A stretch of 64,000 nt of DNA from assembly GCF_035762905.1 (NCBI RefSeq), contig NZ_DASUCC010000159.1, positions 11,538 through 75,537 of the forward strand, read 5' to 3'. The translations under genes and the position numbers were made by a program. This DNA is from DASYTH01 sp035762905 (lineage in GTDB: Bacteria; Actinomycetota; Actinomycetes; Mycobacteriales; Pseudonocardiaceae). Below the pieces are notes generated by a model that worked only from the letters and a program-made list of their open reading frames with translations, was not told the origin of the DNA and made no database searches. Shown piece by piece: positions 41,790 through 50,558 of this stretch. The first letter of the stretch is position 1. Each line of letters starts with the position of its first letter.

Positions 41790-43489
41790 CCCGGGGCGGG
41801 GGCCGGCTCCAGCTGCCAGTGGCCGAGCAGCTCCCGGTACAGCGGCGAGGTGGAGCGCAGCGTCGCGTGGTCGCCGACCACCGCGGTGCTGCCGTCCAGC
41901 ACCAGCACCCGCCGGGCCCGCAGCGCGGAGCTGACCCGGTGCGCGATCACGATCAACGTGCCCGGCCGGGCGGCGAACGCCTCCTCGGCGCGCCGCTCGG
42001 CCGCCGGGTCCAGATGACAGGTCGCCTCGTCGAGCACCGCCAGCGGCGCCGGCGCGAGATACGCCCGGACCAGCGCGAGAAGTTGGCGCTCACCCGCGGA
42101 CAGCTCGGCCGGCACCAGCTCGGCCCGGTCCCCGCCGAGCCGGTCGACCAGCGCCTCGGCGCCGACCGCCGCGGCCGCCGCCCGCACCTGCTCCGGGCTC
42201 GCCGACGGGTGCAGGTAGGTCAGGTTGTCCCAGACCGTCCCGGCGAACACGTACGCCTCCTGCGGGATCAGCACCCGGATCCCGGCCAACCGGTCGGGGG
42301 CGAGGTCGGCCGCCGGTACGCCGCCGACGTCGACCACTCCCCCGACCGGTCGCAACAGCCCGCACAGCAGTCCGGCCAGGGTGGACTTGCCGATGCCGCT
42401 CGGCCCGACGATCGCCAGGTGATCGCCCTCGGGCACGGAGAGATTCAGGTTGTGCAGCACCGGTTCGGCGTGCGGGCCGTAGGCGAAGGTGACCCCGCGC
42501 AGCTCGAGGTCGTGCCGCCGGGGCGGCTCGGCCGGCCGGGGCGCGGTGTGCGGCGGAACGCAGGCGTCCAGGATGCGGCCGAGCGTGACCACGAACCGCA
42601 GTCCGCTGCCGCCCAGGCCGGAGATCACGTTGCGCAGCGCGGGCTGGAGTCCGAAGAGGACATACGTCAGCCCGCCCATGATCGCGCCCGCGGTCAGCCC
42701 CTGCCGGACCAGCCACGGACCGGCAAACAACAGGGTCAGCAGCGGCAGCCAGCCGCCGACCGCGAAGCACAGCGTGCGCAGGGCCGACACCCAGGCCAGC
42801 GCCCGCTCGGCGGCGGCCTGCTCGTCGATCGACCTGGCCACCAGCCCGGCCGCGTGCTCCTCGGTGCCGGTGGCGAACACGTCCCGGATCCCGCCGAGCA
42901 CCGCGGTCGCCGACGCGGCCAGCCGCTCGTCGGCCAGCACCGCCGCGCGTTGCCGGGCCGCGGCCATGCCGAGCGTGCCGAGGAACAGGCCGAACCCGAG
43001 CAGGAACGTCGGCAAGATCAGCAGCGCCACCACCGGAGCCACGGACAGCAGGCCGATCGCCACCCCGACCACCGCGACCAGGAACCCGCGGACGATCAGG
43101 ATCAGCCCGGCGTAGGTGTCCCGGACGGTCTCCACCTGCCGGGTCAGCCGGGCCAGCGCGCCGGACTCCGGCCGCCCGGCGACCGCGCCGAGCAGCGCAC
43201 CGCCGGCCACCCGGCTGACCAGGTCGTCGCGCATCGGCTCGACCAGTTCGCCGAGCCGCCGGAACACGAACCGGGAACCCACCGCGCCGATCGCCGACGC
43301 CACCATGAACCCGGCCAGCCACAGCAGGCCAACCACCGGCCGCCCGGCAAGGAACCCGTCGTCCACGGCCCGGGCGATGGCCACCCCGGACAGCGCGGCG
43401 GGCAGCGCCTCCGGCACCGACCACCCGACCAGGCCCAGCAACGGCCGGCGGCGCAGCGCGGCCAGCCCGTACCGGATCTCCCGCATCAT
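41786..43489 (-). CDS. Lanthipeptide ABC exporter subunit B (RamB-like)
   Basis: A 567-residue half-transporter with six membrane helices then an ATPase: Walker A GPSGIGKS, signature ELSAGERQLLALVRA, Walker B LAVLDEATCHLD with the catalytic Glu. The ATG (43489) overlaps the upstream stop, so it pairs with the other half-transporter as a heterodimer. Position after the precursor gene matches ramB. It would export the modified peptide. Confidence 0.9.
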   Translation of the reverse strand: MMREIRYGLAALRRRPLLGLVGWSVPEALPAALSGVAIARAVDDGFLAGRPVVGLLWLAGFMVASAIGAVGSRFVFRRLGELVEPMRDDLVSRVAGGALLGAVAGRPESGALARLTRQVETVRDTYAGLILIVRGFLVAVVGVAIGLLSVAPVVALLILPTFLLGFGLFLGTLGMAAARQRAAVLADERLAASATAVLGGIRDVFATGTEEHAAGLVARSIDEQAAAERALAWVSALRTLCFAVGGWLPLLTLLFAGPWLVRQGLTAGAIMGGLTYVLFGLQPALRNVISGLGGSGLRFVVTLGRILDACVPPHTAPRPAEPPRRHDLELRGVTFAYGPHAEPVLHNLNLSVPEGDHLAIVGPSGIGKSTLAGLLCGLLRPVGGVVDVGGVPAADLAPDRLAGIRVLIPQEAYVFAGTVWDNLTYLHPSASPEQVRAAAAAVGAEALVDRLGGDRAELVPAELSAGERQLLALVRAYLAPAPLAVLDEATCHLDPAAERRAEEAFAARPGTLIVIAHRVSSALRARRVLVLDGSTAVVGDHATLRSTSPLYRELLGHWQLEPAPAPG

Positions 43490-45132
43490 TGGAACACCGC
43501 CCGGTAGTCCGGCGAATCCCACAGCCGCTCGTGCGGTCCGGTGGCGCGGACCACGCCGCCGTCCAGCCACACCACCAGATCGGCGCGCGCCGCGGTGGCC
43601 GCCCGGTGCGTGACGATCAGCCGGGTGCGCCGGTCGCCGCCGGTCAGCGCCTGCCCGATCTGCATCTCGGTCACCATGTCCAGGCTGGACGTGGCGTCGT
43701 CGAGCACCAGCACCCGTTCGGCCGGCCAGGCCCGGGCCAGCCCCAGCCGTTGCAGCTCGCCGCCGGACATCGGGGCGTCGGCCAACGCCGTGCCGTACCC
43801 CTCGGGCAGCCGGCTGACGAACTCGTGTGCGTGCACCGCCTTGGCACAGGCGTGGATCCGGTCCGGGTCGAGCCCGGGGCCGATCGCGTCGGCGATCGAG
43901 TCGCCGACCAGCACCGGGCGCTCGAACGCACAGGCCACGGCGGCGCGCAGCTCGTCCCGGGTCAGCTCGGCCAGCGGCACGCCGTCGAGCAGCACCCGGC
44001 CCTCGTCCGGATCACGCAGCCGGGCCGCGACCCCGGCCAGCATCGACTTGCCGGCGCCGGACCGCCCCACGACCGCGACCGCCGAACCACCCGGAACGGT
44101 GAGATCGACGCCATCCAGCAGGGTGACGTCACCGGCGCGTACCACGACCCCGCGCAGCTCCAGCGCGCCGGGACCGTCCGGCAGGGTCCGGGTGCCGAAG
44201 CCGACCGGCTCGACCTCCAGCACCTCCCCGGCCCGGCGCGCGCCCGCCCTGGCCCGGGCCAGCCCGCCGAACACCCCGGTCAGCGAGCCGAGTCCGACCC
44301 CGAGGACCGCGTACTGGCCGGCCGCGAACAGCTCACCGGGACTGATCCGGCCGGCGGAGAGGGCGAGCCCCCCTGCGGCCAGCACGGCGACCAGCACCAG
44401 CGGACCGACCACGCCGGCCTGTGCACTGGTGCGGGACAGCACCTCCCAGGTGCGCCGGCCTTCCGCGTGCAGCTCCGGCAGCGGTTCGAGCACCCGCGTC
44501 TGTTCGCGCTCGACCGTGCCGGCCGCGGCGATCGTGCGCGCGCCGCCGAGCGACTCGCTGAGCCGGGCGGCGATCCGGCCCTGGATCTGTTGGTAGGAAA
44601 GGACGATCGCGGCCGTGCGGCGGGTGAACGTCCGCAGTACCAGGATCACCAGCCCGACGCCGGCCAGAAACGCCACCGCCAGCCAGATGTCGATGTAGGC
44701 CAGCAGCACCAGGCTGCCGACCGGGGGTAGCAGGGCGGTGCCGACGGACACCAGGCTCGGTCCGGCGTGCGCGGCCTCACCGGCGTTGCCGGACACCCGG
44801 CTCACCAGGTCGCCGGTGTCGAACCGCCGGCCGCCGGCCGGTCCGACCGCGAGCAGGTGGCGGATCAGGCGATCGCGCAGCCACGCCGTCGTACTTGCCA
44901 CGCACGCGACCCCGGCGAACGTGCCGGTCAGGTCGACCAGCACGCTGAGGGCCACCAATGCGGCCGCCACGGCCAGCCAGCGGCCGCTGTCCCCGCCGGC
45001 CACGATCTCGTCCACCGCCCGGCCGAGCACGGCCGGAAAGGCAAGCGCACCCAAGGTTCCGGCGAGCGCACCGAGCCCGATCAGCGGCAGCCAGCCGCCG
45101 GCCCGGCGGACGGCCGCGCCGAACGTGGTCAC
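43486..45132 (-). CDS. Lanthipeptide ABC exporter subunit A (RamA-like)
   Basis: A 548-residue half-transporter: six helices, Walker A GRSGAGKS, signature MSGGELQRLGLAR. The Walker B reads VLVLDDATSSLD, with Asp where the catalytic Glu is normal, so this ATP site is degenerate as in many heterodimeric exporters. GTG 45132 has GGGGAGG 4 bases upstream. A terminator hairpin separates it from the precursor gene. Confidence 0.9.
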   Translation of the reverse strand: MTTFGAAVRRAGGWLPLIGLGALAGTLGALAFPAVLGRAVDEIVAGGDSGRWLAVAAALVALSVLVDLTGTFAGVACVASTTAWLRDRLIRHLLAVGPAGGRRFDTGDLVSRVSGNAGEAAHAGPSLVSVGTALLPPVGSLVLLAYIDIWLAVAFLAGVGLVILVLRTFTRRTAAIVLSYQQIQGRIAARLSESLGGARTIAAAGTVEREQTRVLEPLPELHAEGRRTWEVLSRTSAQAGVVGPLVLVAVLAAGGLALSAGRISPGELFAAGQYAVLGVGLGSLTGVFGGLARARAGARRAGEVLEVEPVGFGTRTLPDGPGALELRGVVVRAGDVTLLDGVDLTVPGGSAVAVVGRSGAGKSMLAGVAARLRDPDEGRVLLDGVPLAELTRDELRAAVACAFERPVLVGDSIADAIGPGLDPDRIHACAKAVHAHEFVSRLPEGYGTALADAPMSGGELQRLGLARAWPAERVLVLDDATSSLDMVTEMQIGQALTGGDRRTRLIVTHRAATAARADLVVWLDGGVVRATGPHERLWDSPDYRAVFQ

Positions 45133-45205
45133 AAGACCTCCCCTAACAGAGCACAAAGACTCCGGTGGCCCGTGGAGTGCCCAACTATCATGGAAAAATA
45201 GGGCA

Positions 45206-45240
45206 GCGGCCCCGGACGAACGCGACTCGTCCGGGACCGC
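45206..45240 (-). terminator. Rho-independent terminator/attenuator between precursor and exporter genes
   Basis: A 14-base stem (45206-45219 with 45227-45240, one G-U pair) with a 7-base loop, followed on the minus strand by CCCTATTTTTCC. It lies 30 bases past the precursor stop. Partial termination here would yield more enzyme and precursor transcript than exporter transcript. Confidence 0.85.
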
Positions 45241-45270
45241 GCCTGCTTGTCAACGCACTCGACGAGAACG

Positions 45271-45420
45271 TCAGTGGCAGATCAGCACGGACAGGCCGCT
45301 GGTGCCGTCGCACAGGGTCACGGAGAGGTTGCTCGGGCAGCTGTGCCCGGACGAGCTGCTGCCACCGGCGGTGGCCTCGGGCGCCGCGGACTCCATACCC
45401 TGCAGGTCGAGAACCGACAT
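45271..45420 (-). CDS. Class III lanthipeptide precursor (SapB/AmfS-like)
   Basis: A 49-residue peptide. The leader holds the class III recognition motif Leu-Asp-Leu-Gln (residues 4-7) followed by Met-Glu-Ser as in RamS/AmfS. The core has two S-x-x-S-x-x-x-C units, SNLSVTLC (30-37) and SGLSVLIC (41-48), ending in His. Each could form a labionin or lanthionine ring, the same two-ring plan as SapB. AGGAG lies 6 bases before the ATG. The gene is 23 bases downstream of the synthetase gene. SapB-type peptides are surfactants that let aerial hyphae rise from the colony surface. Compared with RamS, the stretch before the core is unusually rich in Gly/Ser and contains an extra Cys28. Confidence 0.92.
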   Translation of the reverse strand: MSVLDLQGMESAAPEATAGGSSSSGHSCPSNLSVTLCDGTSGLSVLICH

Positions 45421-45443
45421 GGTCACTCCTTTGAATCGGTGAT

Positions 45444-48059
45444 TCACAAACCCGCACCGGTAGGTGCGGGAGCTTGGACTTCCGCCGCCGCGCGACTCCG
45501 GGTCGGCGCGAGCAGCGGAAGGTGTATCGGCTGGTCGTGCAGGGCCGCGGCGATCGCGAGCAGCACGCCGGCCGTGCCTGTGGCGAGATCCATCGACAGC
45601 CGCAACAAACCGGTGCCCGGGAAGGCGATCCCGTCGGCGTAGGGCAGCGCGTGCCAGCCGAGGTTGCGGAGCTGCACGGTCACGAGTGGGTCGGTGGCCG
45701 GTGCCGCCGACCGCCCGGCCAGGTACTGCAGGATGCCGGCGCGGCCGGTGAACATCCCCGGCAGGATGTACATGGGAAGCTGGCAGGTCAGCTCGATCCG
45801 GCTGACCGCCTCGGCGAACTGCTCGTCGGGCCGCCGCATGAGGTACTCGTCGAGAGCCAGGCCGATGCCCACACTGCCGGCGGCGAGGTAGGGCATGGTC
45901 CGCCAGCCCTCGTTGACCTCGAGCGTGCCGGACGACCGGACGACACAGCGCCGCAGGTCACGGCGCAGCGCCTCGGCCGCGGCGTCGAGGAACGCGTCAT
46001 CGCCGGTCTCGTCGTAGATCCGCATCAGCAACAGCGCCTGCCCGGCCTTGCCCTGCATCAGGCCGGCGCTCGGGCCGCTGCCGCCACTGATCAGGGGATC
46101 GGTGCGGTGGGCGTCCGGGTCGGGCTCGCGGAGCCGGTCACAGACCAGCTCCGCGGCCCGGTGGGCGGCCAGCCGCAGCACCGGCTCGCCCGTCTTGTCC
46201 GCGAAGTGCAACAGGTTCAGCCCGATTCCGGCCAGTCCTCCGGACAGGTGGGAGCCGAGCGACTCCCAGTTCTCCCGGAGGCAGATGTCGAGCACGTCCA
46301 ACGCCTGCTGCCGGTAGCCGAGGTGGTCGAGTGCGAAGGCCACCCCGTGCAGGCCGTCGAACAGGCCGGGCCGGGTGCCGCTGGCCGGGTTGGTCGCCCG
46401 GCGCAGCAGCCATTCCTCGTGTTGCGGGTGGCGGCCTCCGCCGGCGGCCGAGATGGCGTAGAGCACGCCCGCCGCACCATAGGCAAGACCAAGACCACCG
46501 GTCGCGAACTGTTGGATGTCACCGGGGAAGAGCCGATCGTCGCGATCCGGAGTGGCGCTGGCGAGGATCGCACGCACCATTGCGTCACGCTGCTCGGGCC
46601 AGTGGACCTGCTCCGGCTCGATCCCCGGTGACGGCACCGAACGGAACTCCGCCGGCACGATCACCTCGATGGCCCGCTCGAGGAATCCGGGCGGGACCGG
46701 GAAATGCTCCTTGATGATCTCGACGAACTGGGTCGCCTTGGGCCGGTGCAGCCAGACCAGGTTGGTCATCGGCAGGAACAGCGCGAGCCGCAAGCAGGCC
46801 AGCGCGTACTTGTCGACGTCGACACCGGTGACGCTGCGCGGGGCGGCGAAGCCCTGCTGGGCCAGGCCCGGCCGGACGGCGTTCTCGACCGGACCGGCGA
46901 CCTCGAAGTCCAGCAGGGTGGCCGAACCGTCCGGTCGGACGATCACGTTGAACAGGTGCAGATCGCCGTAGATCACGCCGCGCTCGTGCACCTCGGTCAG
47001 CGTCCGTTCGACCTGGGCGTGGACGTTGACCGCCCAGTCGGCGTATTCGGCGTAGTCCTCGGGTCCGGCGGTCGGATCGGTGAGCGGAAAGCGGAGCACG
47101 ATGGCCTTGCTGAGCACCTCGCCGTCGACCTGCTCCATGACCAGGAACCGGTGCTCGCCCAACGTGAACAGGTCGTAGACCTTGGGAATGCCGGGGATGC
47201 CGGCCAGCCGGGTGAGGATGTCGTGCTCGCGTTGCAGCCGGCACACCGCGTCCTCGCCCCAGGCGTCCAGGCCGGAGTGCGGGCGGGCCTCCTTGAGCAC
47301 CACCGCTTCACCGGTCCGGGTGTCGGTGCCGGCGTAGATGCCGCCGCCGTTGGAGAAGTGCAGCACCTTCTCGATCTTGTACGGCAGGTCGGCCACGGTG
47401 GTCGCGTTGCGGGCGGCCAGGTGCGGCTCGAGGAAGGCGGGCAGGGTCACCCACGGCGGAACGGTGAACACCGGGTTACGGGAGTCCGGTACCAGCTCAC
47501 CCTCGGGATTGGTGATCGCCGGTACCAGTTCGCCGCCGTCGTTGACCATGTAACGCATGGCGAAGGCGCCATAGCGAACGAATAACGGACCATTGCCCCA
47601 GCGCAGATCCGTGAGAATGTACGGGTTCGGCTCGCCGTCCAGTATTTGGCCGAGTTCGCGCAGGATGGTCTCGCACTGGGTATCATCGGACGGGTAGATG
47701 GCGACCAGTTTTCCGCTGTATCCGCGGGGGGCGTACTTGGAGACCCGGGCATTAAGCGCACTTACCGAACGGAGGAACTTGAACTGGATTCCACGCGGTA
47801 CGCAATAGTCCCAGACCGCACCGACGACCCGCTCGGCATTGCCGAGGGTGGCCGAGGCGTGGATCTTCCAGCCCTGCGCCGGCAGCCGCTCCGACGTGCC
47901 CGGATCCACGACCAGCCAGTCATCCTGGTCCTTGATCTGCCAGCCTTCCGGCAGCGGGCGGGCGGCGGCGGAAAACGACGCTCCGGCGGTTTGTTCCGAG
48001 TGCATCGCATCGTAGAACGAAGGATCCGCCAGCGTGTACGCCTCGTATGCCTGAGTCAT
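45444..48059 (-). CDS. Class III lanthionine synthetase (RamC/LabKC-like)
   Basis: An 871-residue three-domain enzyme: N-terminal lyase-like region (about 1-215), Ser/Thr-kinase-like domain (about 220-510; Lys in VVLKEARPH, catalytic YGDLHLFNVIV, metal LLDFEVAGP) and C-terminal LanC-like cyclase (about 530-870; GLGLAYGAAGVLYA, GGLAGIGLNLL, GLMQGKAGQALLLM). The Cys/His zinc ligands of LanC, LanM and LanL cyclases are not seen, which marks class III. ATG 48059 follows AGAGG. It phosphorylates core Ser, eliminates phosphate and cyclises onto Cys. Confidence 0.95.
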   Translation of the reverse strand: MTQAYEAYTLADPSFYDAMHSEQTAGASFSAAARPLPEGWQIKDQDDWLVVDPGTSERLPAQGWKIHASATLGNAERVVGAVWDYCVPRGIQFKFLRSVSALNARVSKYAPRGYSGKLVAIYPSDDTQCETILRELGQILDGEPNPYILTDLRWGNGPLFVRYGAFAMRYMVNDGGELVPAITNPEGELVPDSRNPVFTVPPWVTLPAFLEPHLAARNATTVADLPYKIEKVLHFSNGGGIYAGTDTRTGEAVVLKEARPHSGLDAWGEDAVCRLQREHDILTRLAGIPGIPKVYDLFTLGEHRFLVMEQVDGEVLSKAIVLRFPLTDPTAGPEDYAEYADWAVNVHAQVERTLTEVHERGVIYGDLHLFNVIVRPDGSATLLDFEVAGPVENAVRPGLAQQGFAAPRSVTGVDVDKYALACLRLALFLPMTNLVWLHRPKATQFVEIIKEHFPVPPGFLERAIEVIVPAEFRSVPSPGIEPEQVHWPEQRDAMVRAILASATPDRDDRLFPGDIQQFATGGLGLAYGAAGVLYAISAAGGGRHPQHEEWLLRRATNPASGTRPGLFDGLHGVAFALDHLGYRQQALDVLDICLRENWESLGSHLSGGLAGIGLNLLHFADKTGEPVLRLAAHRAAELVCDRLREPDPDAHRTDPLISGGSGPSAGLMQGKAGQALLLMRIYDETGDDAFLDAAAEALRRDLRRCVVRSSGTLEVNEGWRTMPYLAAGSVGIGLALDEYLMRRPDEQFAEAVSRIELTCQLPMYILPGMFTGRAGILQYLAGRSAAPATDPLVTVQLRNLGWHALPYADGIAFPGTGLLRLSMDLATGTAGVLLAIAAALHDQPIHLPLLAPTRSRAAAEVQAPAPTGAGL

Positions 48060-48429
48060 CCCGCCTCTTTCGCCGCTCAATTGCTGCGCAGGAACATTTT
48101 GGTTCTGAGCGCGCCATAGTCAACAGTGTTTTGAGTCATTAATTGTGGATGCAACAGTCACACGCCTACTCATGCGTTCCGCACAAGATTTTTTGGACCA
48201 CCGGGCGGACCTGCGGAAACTACGTTCCGCCAGAGTGCCCGGCAGAGGTTCCCACTTTTGGAGTAGTTTAAGAATGTCGATCCTGGGAATCCGCGCGCTC
48301 GGACCTATGGATAACGGACACATTCCGTAATAACAATACGCATTTCGTGCGGCGACGACCCTTGCTCAAGTGGTCTGGACCATGTCATCCTCGGTTTGTT
48401 GGCAAGCACAACAAAATGAGGTGACGACG
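48060..48429. other. Divergent intergenic region (synthetase / GH16 glucanase)
   Basis: About 370 bases with no gene I can support. It must hold the promoter of the lanthipeptide operon (leftward) and of the glucanase (rightward). A TTGACT lies at 48118-48123 on the minus strand, but no good -10 box is spaced behind it. Confidence 0.4.
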
Positions 48430-49698
48430 ATGTCCCCCTGCTCCTCATCGCGTCGCGCGTTCGCCCTGGCCCTCGCGGCCACCGCGGCGTCCGCACTGAC
48501 CATGGCCCTCCCCGCTCCGGCCGCCGGCAGCCCGCCACCCGATGCCGGCATCGCGGCCGTGACGTTCGCCGACGAGTTCAACGGACCGGCCGGCAGCCCG
48601 GTGGACGGCAGCAAGTGGCTGCTGGAAACCGGCGACAACGTCAGCAACCACGAGCGGCAGTGGTACACCAACAGCACCCGCAACGCCGCCATGGACGGCG
48701 CGGGCAACCTGGTGATCACCGCGCGGCGGGAGAACCCCGGCGGGTTCAACTGCTGGTACGGCAGCTGCCAGTACACCTCGGCGCGGCTGAACACCTCCGG
48801 CCGGTTCACCCAGACCTACGGCCACTTCGAGGCCCGCATCAAGATGTCCCGCGGCCAGGGCATGTGGCCGGCGTTCTGGATGCTCGGCAACAACATCGGC
48901 AGCGTGGGCTGGCCGGCGAGCGGCGAGATCGACATCATGGAGAACGTCGGCTTCGAGCCGCGCACCGTGCACGGCACCCTGCACGGGCCGGGCTACTCCG
49001 GCGGCGCGGGCATCGGCGCCGGCTTCAGCATTCCCGGCGCGTTCGCCGACGCCTTCCACGTGTTCGCCATCGACTGGGCGCCCAACCGGATCACCTGGTC
49101 CGTCGACGGCACCGTCTACCAGACCCGCACCCCGGCCGACCTCGGCGGCAACCGCTGGGTCTTCGACCACCCGTTCTTCATCATCCTCAACCTCGCCGTC
49201 GGCGGCTTCTGGCCCGGCGACCCGGACGCCAGCACGGTGTTCCCGCAACAACTTCTGATCGACTACGTCCGGGTCACCAACGACACCGGCGGCACCCCGC
49301 CGCCGCCGCCCGGCCGCACCGGTCCGATCACCGGCATCGGCGCCAAGTGCGTCGACGTCGCCGGCGCCAACCCCGCCAACGGCACCCCGGTCCAACTCTG
49401 GGACTGCAACGGCACCAACGCCCAACGCTGGACCCTTGGCACCGACGCCACGATCCGCGCCCTCGGCAAGTGCCTCGACGTGACCTCAGCCGGCACGGCC
49501 AACGGCACCCCCGTCCAACTCTGGGACTGCAACGGCACCGGCGCCCAACGCTGGACCGTCACCGCGGCCCGCGACATCGTCAACCCGCAGGCCAACAAGT
49601 GCCTCGACGCCAGCAACAGCAGCTCCGCCAACGGCACCCGGCTACAAATCTGGACCTGCACCGGCACCGCCAACCAGAAATGGACCACCCCCGCCTGA
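48430..49698 (+). CDS. Secreted GH16 endo-beta-1,3-glucanase with ricin-type lectin domain
   Basis: A 422-residue exported hydrolase. Signal peptide about 1-32, GH16 domain about 40-275 with the catalytic nucleophile and acid in GEIDIMEN, then a C-terminal beta-trefoil (CBM13/ricin B) with repeated GTPVQLWDCNG and QRW motifs (about 290-420). It would hydrolyse beta-1,3-glucans of fungal or plant origin, with the trefoil binding sugars. ATG 48430 is preferred because GAGG lies 9 bases upstream. Confidence 0.94.
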   Translation: MSPCSSSRRAFALALAATAASALTMALPAPAAGSPPPDAGIAAVTFADEFNGPAGSPVDGSKWLLETGDNVSNHERQWYTNSTRNAAMDGAGNLVITARRENPGGFNCWYGSCQYTSARLNTSGRFTQTYGHFEARIKMSRGQGMWPAFWMLGNNIGSVGWPASGEIDIMENVGFEPRTVHGTLHGPGYSGGAGIGAGFSIPGAFADAFHVFAIDWAPNRITWSVDGTVYQTRTPADLGGNRWVFDHPFFIILNLAVGGFWPGDPDASTVFPQQLLIDYVRVTNDTGGTPPPPPGRTGPITGIGAKCVDVAGANPANGTPVQLWDCNGTNAQRWTLGTDATIRALGKCLDVTSAGTANGTPVQLWDCNGTGAQRWTVTAARDIVNPQANKCLDASNSSSANGTRLQIWTCTGTANQKWTTPA

Positions 49699-49771
49699 CC
49701 AACCCCGGGCACGGCAGGCCCGCGCCGCGACCCGCACCGCCGGTAGCCAGTTACTTGCCACGCAAGGTAGT

Positions 49772-50122
49772 ATGCGCGGCATGGAAGCGTGGACCGGTTT
49801 GGGGACGGCGTTGCGGCGCGGGACTCTGGAGTTCTGCGTGCTTGCCATGCTCGAAACCGAACCGCGCTACGGCATCGAACTGGTCAGCCGGCTCGCCGCG
49901 CAGACCGCCCTGACCACCACCGAGGGCACGCTCTACCCGCTGCTGGCCCGGTTGCGGCGCACCGGATGGGTCGCCACCACCTGGCAGGAGTCGCCGGCCG
50001 GGCCGCCCCGCCGCTACTACGAGCTGACCAGCCAGGGCAAGGAGGCGCTGGCCCACTTCCGTTCGGAGTGGGTCGCGTTCCGCACCGCCGTGGACCGCAC
50101 CGTGGGGACGGAGCACACATGA
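49772..50122 (+). CDS. PadR-family transcriptional regulator
   Basis: A 116-residue winged-helix regulator: RRGTLEFCVLAMLETEPRYGIEL, then TTEGTLYPLLARLRRTGWV and RRYYELTSQGKEAL. ATG starts at 49772 or 49781 are both possible. The stop overlaps the start of the next gene (ATGA), so the pair is coupled. Such pairs usually control a membrane stress or transport function. Confidence 0.93.
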   Translation: MRGMEAWTGLGTALRRGTLEFCVLAMLETEPRYGIELVSRLAAQTALTTTEGTLYPLLARLRRTGWVATTWQESPAGPPRRYYELTSQGKEALAHFRSEWVAFRTAVDRTVGTEHT

Positions 50123-50550
50123 CACAGTCGATCGACCGTCTGGACCGCCTCGTCGAGGACTATCTCGGCGCGGTCTCCTACGCCTGCCGCGAGCTGCCGC
50201 AGGAGCAACGCGACGATCTCGTCGGGGACCTCCGCGAACACATCACCGCCGCCCGCGCGGTGCTGTACCAACCGACCGAGGCCGCCGTCCGCACCATCCT
50301 GGACCGCCTCGGCGAACCCGCCGCCATCGCCGCCGAGGCGCGCCTGGCCGCCGGCCTCGGCGCCGCGGCCGCCCCGCCACCCGCCCGGGATCACGGCCGA
50401 CCCACCCGGCCGGCCCGCCGCTTTCTGGAGCGACCACTCCCGCCGATCGCCGTCACGATCCTGATGGCGATGACCCTGATCGCGATCACCATGATGGTCA
50501 TCGGCGTCACGCTGGCCCTGCGCGAGCCGCCACCCGCACCCCTGCGGTAG
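50119..50550 (+). CDS. HAAS-type (DUF1700-like) membrane protein, PadR partner
   Basis: A 143-residue protein with an N-terminal helical domain (YLGAVSYACRELPQEQRDDLVGDLREHI) typical of HAAS proteins encoded beside PadR regulators, and one membrane helix near residues 110-132. It probably works with the PadR protein in sensing at the membrane. The exact role is unknown. Confidence 0.82.
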   Translation: MTQSIDRLDRLVEDYLGAVSYACRELPQEQRDDLVGDLREHITAARAVLYQPTEAAVRTILDRLGEPAAIAAEARLAAGLGAAAAPPPARDHGRPTRPARRFLERPLPPIAVTILMAMTLIAITMMVIGVTLALREPPPAPLR

Positions 50551-50558
50551 GCGGACGG

